Shown: in pieces, positions 62,558 through 64,000 of the stretch
Layout: every line of letters begins with the position of its first letter
Position numbering within the stretch: the stretch's first letter is position 1
Source of the DNA: Phytohabitans suffuscus
Lineage (GTDB): Bacteria; Actinomycetota; Actinomycetes; Mycobacteriales; Micromonosporaceae
NCBI RefSeq assembly: GCF_011764565.1
Contig: NZ_AP022871.1
Coordinates: 7,192,320 to 7,256,319 of the forward strand
Length of the DNA stretch: 64,000 bases
Direction: 5' to 3'
Program-made: the position numbers and the translations under genes
The notes under the pieces: model-generated
The model's database searches: none
The model's input: the letters and a program-made list of their open reading frames with translations, nothing else
What the model was told of the DNA's origin: nothing

Positions 62558-63525
62558 GGGGTCGCGCGGATAGGTCATGATCATGGGCGGCGGGTGGGGC
62601 GGTTGTCCCACCGGTACAGGGTCCACGCCTGCCGGATCAGGCTACGGAGCGTGATGATGGCGTCGGCGAGGTCGAAGAGGGCGTCGATGACGCGTTCTTT
62701 GCGTTCGTAGCAGCGTTGGAGCCGGTTGAAGGCGTTGTGCCAGGCGTTGGTGCGTTCGACGTGCCAGCGGCGGGTGGCCTGGATGGGGGCTTTGACGCCT
62801 TTGGCGGCGATCTCGGCGGTGAGTCCGCGGCTGGCGAGCAGGGTGCGGCTGGCGGCTGAGTCGTAGCCGGCGTCCAGGTGCACGGTGATGGTGTCGGGCA
62901 GCGGGCCGAGGTCGTCGAGCCGGTCCAGGGTGGATTCCAGCAGTGGGCTGTCGTGTCGGTTGGCGCCGGCCAGGACCCGGCCGAGGGGGATCCCGCGGGC
63001 TTCGACCATGACCGAGCGTTTCATGCCTTGTTTGCCGCGGTCGACCGGGGAGCGGCCGGCGATCTCGCCGCCGCCGGGCGCTTTGGTGATGCAGCCGTCG
63101 ATGGCCAGGTCGTCGAGCAGGAGTCCGACCATGCGGTCGTAGGCGTCCAGCACGATGGTTTTGAGCTGGGTGAACACGCCGAGGCTGATCCATTCGTCGC
63201 GGCGGTTGCGGATCGTGGTGGCTGAGCAGGTGGTGTCGGCGATGCCTTCGTAGGAGCAGCCGAACCGGAGTACTTGCAGGAGTTTGTCGAACACGATCCG
63301 GTCGGTGATGCGGCGGCGGTGACAGCCCAGCGGGTGGGTGGGGTCAGTGGCAGGCCGTGGGGCAGCAGCGCGGCGAACTGGTCCCACAAGGGGTCGCTCA
63401 GCCATGATGGGACAGCGGGCACAGGCGTTCCAGTGATCACTCGGTGTAGGAACCTTCATGATCGCGGATGCCTCGTGCCCGTCTTCTACCCCGCCCGTCC
63501 CTCACCGACCTATTTGCGCGGCCTC
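62558..63525 (-). mobile_element. IS5-family insertion sequence with TTA target duplication
   Basis: 968 bp. The terminal inverted repeats ggggtcgcgcggataggtc (left) and gaggccgcgcaaataggtc (right, reversed) match at 15 of 19 positions. Both flanks carry tta (62555-62557 and 63526-63528), a 3-bp TNA-type duplication typical of IS5/IS1031 relatives. The right copy is the TAA stop of the neighbouring gene. Confidence 0.8.
62581..63440 (-). pseudogene. IS5-family transposase, split by one frameshift
   Basis: GTG 63440 opens ITGTPVPAVPSWLSDPLWDQ. At the G run near 63340-63343 the frame slips by one base into PTHPLGCHRRRITDRIVFDK and on to RNRRDEWISLGVFTQL, DDLAIDGCITKAP (first Asp), TVHLDAGYDS (second Asp) and WHVERTNAWHNAF (Glu). 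If the slip is an error, the transposase is complete at about 285 residues. IS5 relatives also use programmed frameshifting in some groups, which is a third possibility. Confidence 0.8.
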
Positions 63526-64000
63526 TTAGCCGATGGTGCCCAGGTCGAGTACGCGGACCGAGCCGTCGTCGGCGCGCCACTGGAAGGTCGAGCCTTCGAA
63601 CCCGTCGAACGTCCCGTTCTCGGCGCCGGGCGAGCCGTTGGTCGTGGCCGCGGTGCTCGCCACTTTGTCGTCCACCAGGTCCCAGATGTACCAGACGTAG
63701 CCGCGGGAGGTTTCGAACGTCCCGACGCTGAACCTACCGGCGATCGCGGGGGTGGCGTTGAAGCCGTCTTTCGGGTATGGCAGCTCGCGGAAGCCGGTGC
63801 CGTCCAGGCGCTGCACGAAGTACTTGCCGCCCCTTGTGGTGCCGGTGCAGATCCGCGGGCCGCAGGTGACCGTTCGGGCGTGGTTGTGCGCGACCCACGG
63901 TCGCCGCTCGCCGGTCTCCACGTTCCACAGCACGCCCGTGCTCGATGTGGGCGCGTCCTGGGCGATGAAGTGGTTGGCGGTGTCCGCCCACGGAGATAGG
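63526..64000 (-). CDS. Propeller-like protein, 3' end (5' part outside the window)
   Basis: The frame is open to the right edge, and about 157 residues are visible. Trp/Tyr/Gly-rich repeats (LWNVETGERRPWVAHNHART, GFRELPYPKDGFNATPAIAG, GYVWYIWDLVDDKVASTAAT) suggest blades of a beta-propeller, with no signal visible in this part. The stop TAA coincides with the target duplication of the adjacent IS5 element, so the insertion landed exactly at the gene end. Function unknown. Confidence 0.6.
   Translation of the reverse strand, partial: LSPWADTANHFIAQDAPTSSTGVLWNVETGERRPWVAHNHARTVTCGPRICTGTTRGGKYFVQRLDGTGFRELPYPKDGFNATPAIAGRFSVGTFETSRGYVWYIWDLVDDKVASTAATTNGSPGAENGTFDGFEGSTFQWRADDGSVRVLDLGTIG

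Noticed and set aside
1..64000. CRISPR array, rRNA or phage structural genes
   Set aside because: No regularly spaced short repeats, no rRNA-like stretch and no capsid, terminase or tail-like protein were seen.

Overview
The window is very GC-rich actinomycete DNA. It carries a modular type I PKS with a crotonyl-CoA reductase, actinobacterial regulator types (BTAD/AfsR-like, WhiB-free stress islands of Usp genes, FadR-type GntR, IclR), an AA10 LPMO and an alpha-lytic-type protease. Together these fit a filamentous, secondary-metabolite-producing genus. A member of the Micromonosporaceae is my best guess, but no rRNA or core phylogenetic marker is present to prove it.

Layout. (1) 1-6085: the 3' end of a PKS gene (AT-DH-ER-KR-ACP-TE, so the last module of an assembly line), translationally coupled to a crotonyl-CoA carboxylase/reductase that would make the alkylmalonyl extender unit, closed by a perfect hairpin. 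(2) 6.2-24.8 kb: a mosaic of single genes, truncated genes and mobile-element debris. It holds a PAF-acetylhydrolase-like lipase, a frameshifted TetR/SnoaL divergent pair, MerR, small proteins, an FAD monooxygenase next to a three-piece AfsR-like regulator, an acyl-CoA synthetase remnant, an LPMO, an S1 protease, fragments of trpS, an SDR and an FAD oxidase, and a complete IS1380-type element. (3) 25-41 kb: a stress or dormancy-type island. It has OsmC, several universal stress proteins (three intact, two broken), an HRP1-like CBS fragment, a NodB-GT2 fusion, a CBS/nucleotidyltransferase protein, a DnaQ-like exonuclease, an MMPL transporter, an SPW-repeat protein, a class I FBP aldolase and a split-barrel nitroreductase-like protein. 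Several of their upstream regions contain 14-bp dyads resembling DosR/DevR boxes. (4) 41.3-62.5 kb: a compact, intact catabolic island. An SDR and an IclR regulator are divergent. They are followed by an ABC importer (lipoprotein, naturally fused permease, ATPase) and a long chain of overlapping genes (DUF6282 hydrolase, MBL hydrolase, SDR, two beta-hydroxyacid dehydrogenases around a cupin, a double CMD protein). Next come a TPP-dependent enzyme and a FadR-type regulator on the minus strand, then DUF6282 - HpcH/HpaI aldolase - double cupin - Baeyer-Villiger-type monooxygenase, and finally a minus-strand DUF6282 - CMD-like - MBL operon divergent from an HFCD flavoprotein. (5) 62.5-64 kb: an IS5-type element and the 3' end of a propeller-like protein leaving the window.

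The catabolic island is the most interesting part. Three paralogous DUF6282 metallohydrolases, two metallo-beta-lactamase-fold hydrolases, oxidoreductases, an aldolase, a TPP enzyme and a BVMO form what looks like an uncharacterised degradation pathway fed by its own importer. A near-identical 20-bp element with consensus GTNNGACGATNNTACAAT occurs upstream of three of its transcription units, including the GntR gene itself. It overlaps plausible -10 hexamers on both strands, and so defines a small local regulon. A second palindrome, CCCGCAWTGCGGG, occurs upstream of both regulators.

Caution. At least eight genes between 8 and 36 kb, plus the IS5 transposase at 63 kb, are split by single-base frameshifts, often at G/C runs inside conserved domains. 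The PKS and the 42-62 kb island are clean. The breaks may be residual sequencing errors or real decay, and calls in that belt should be read accordingly.
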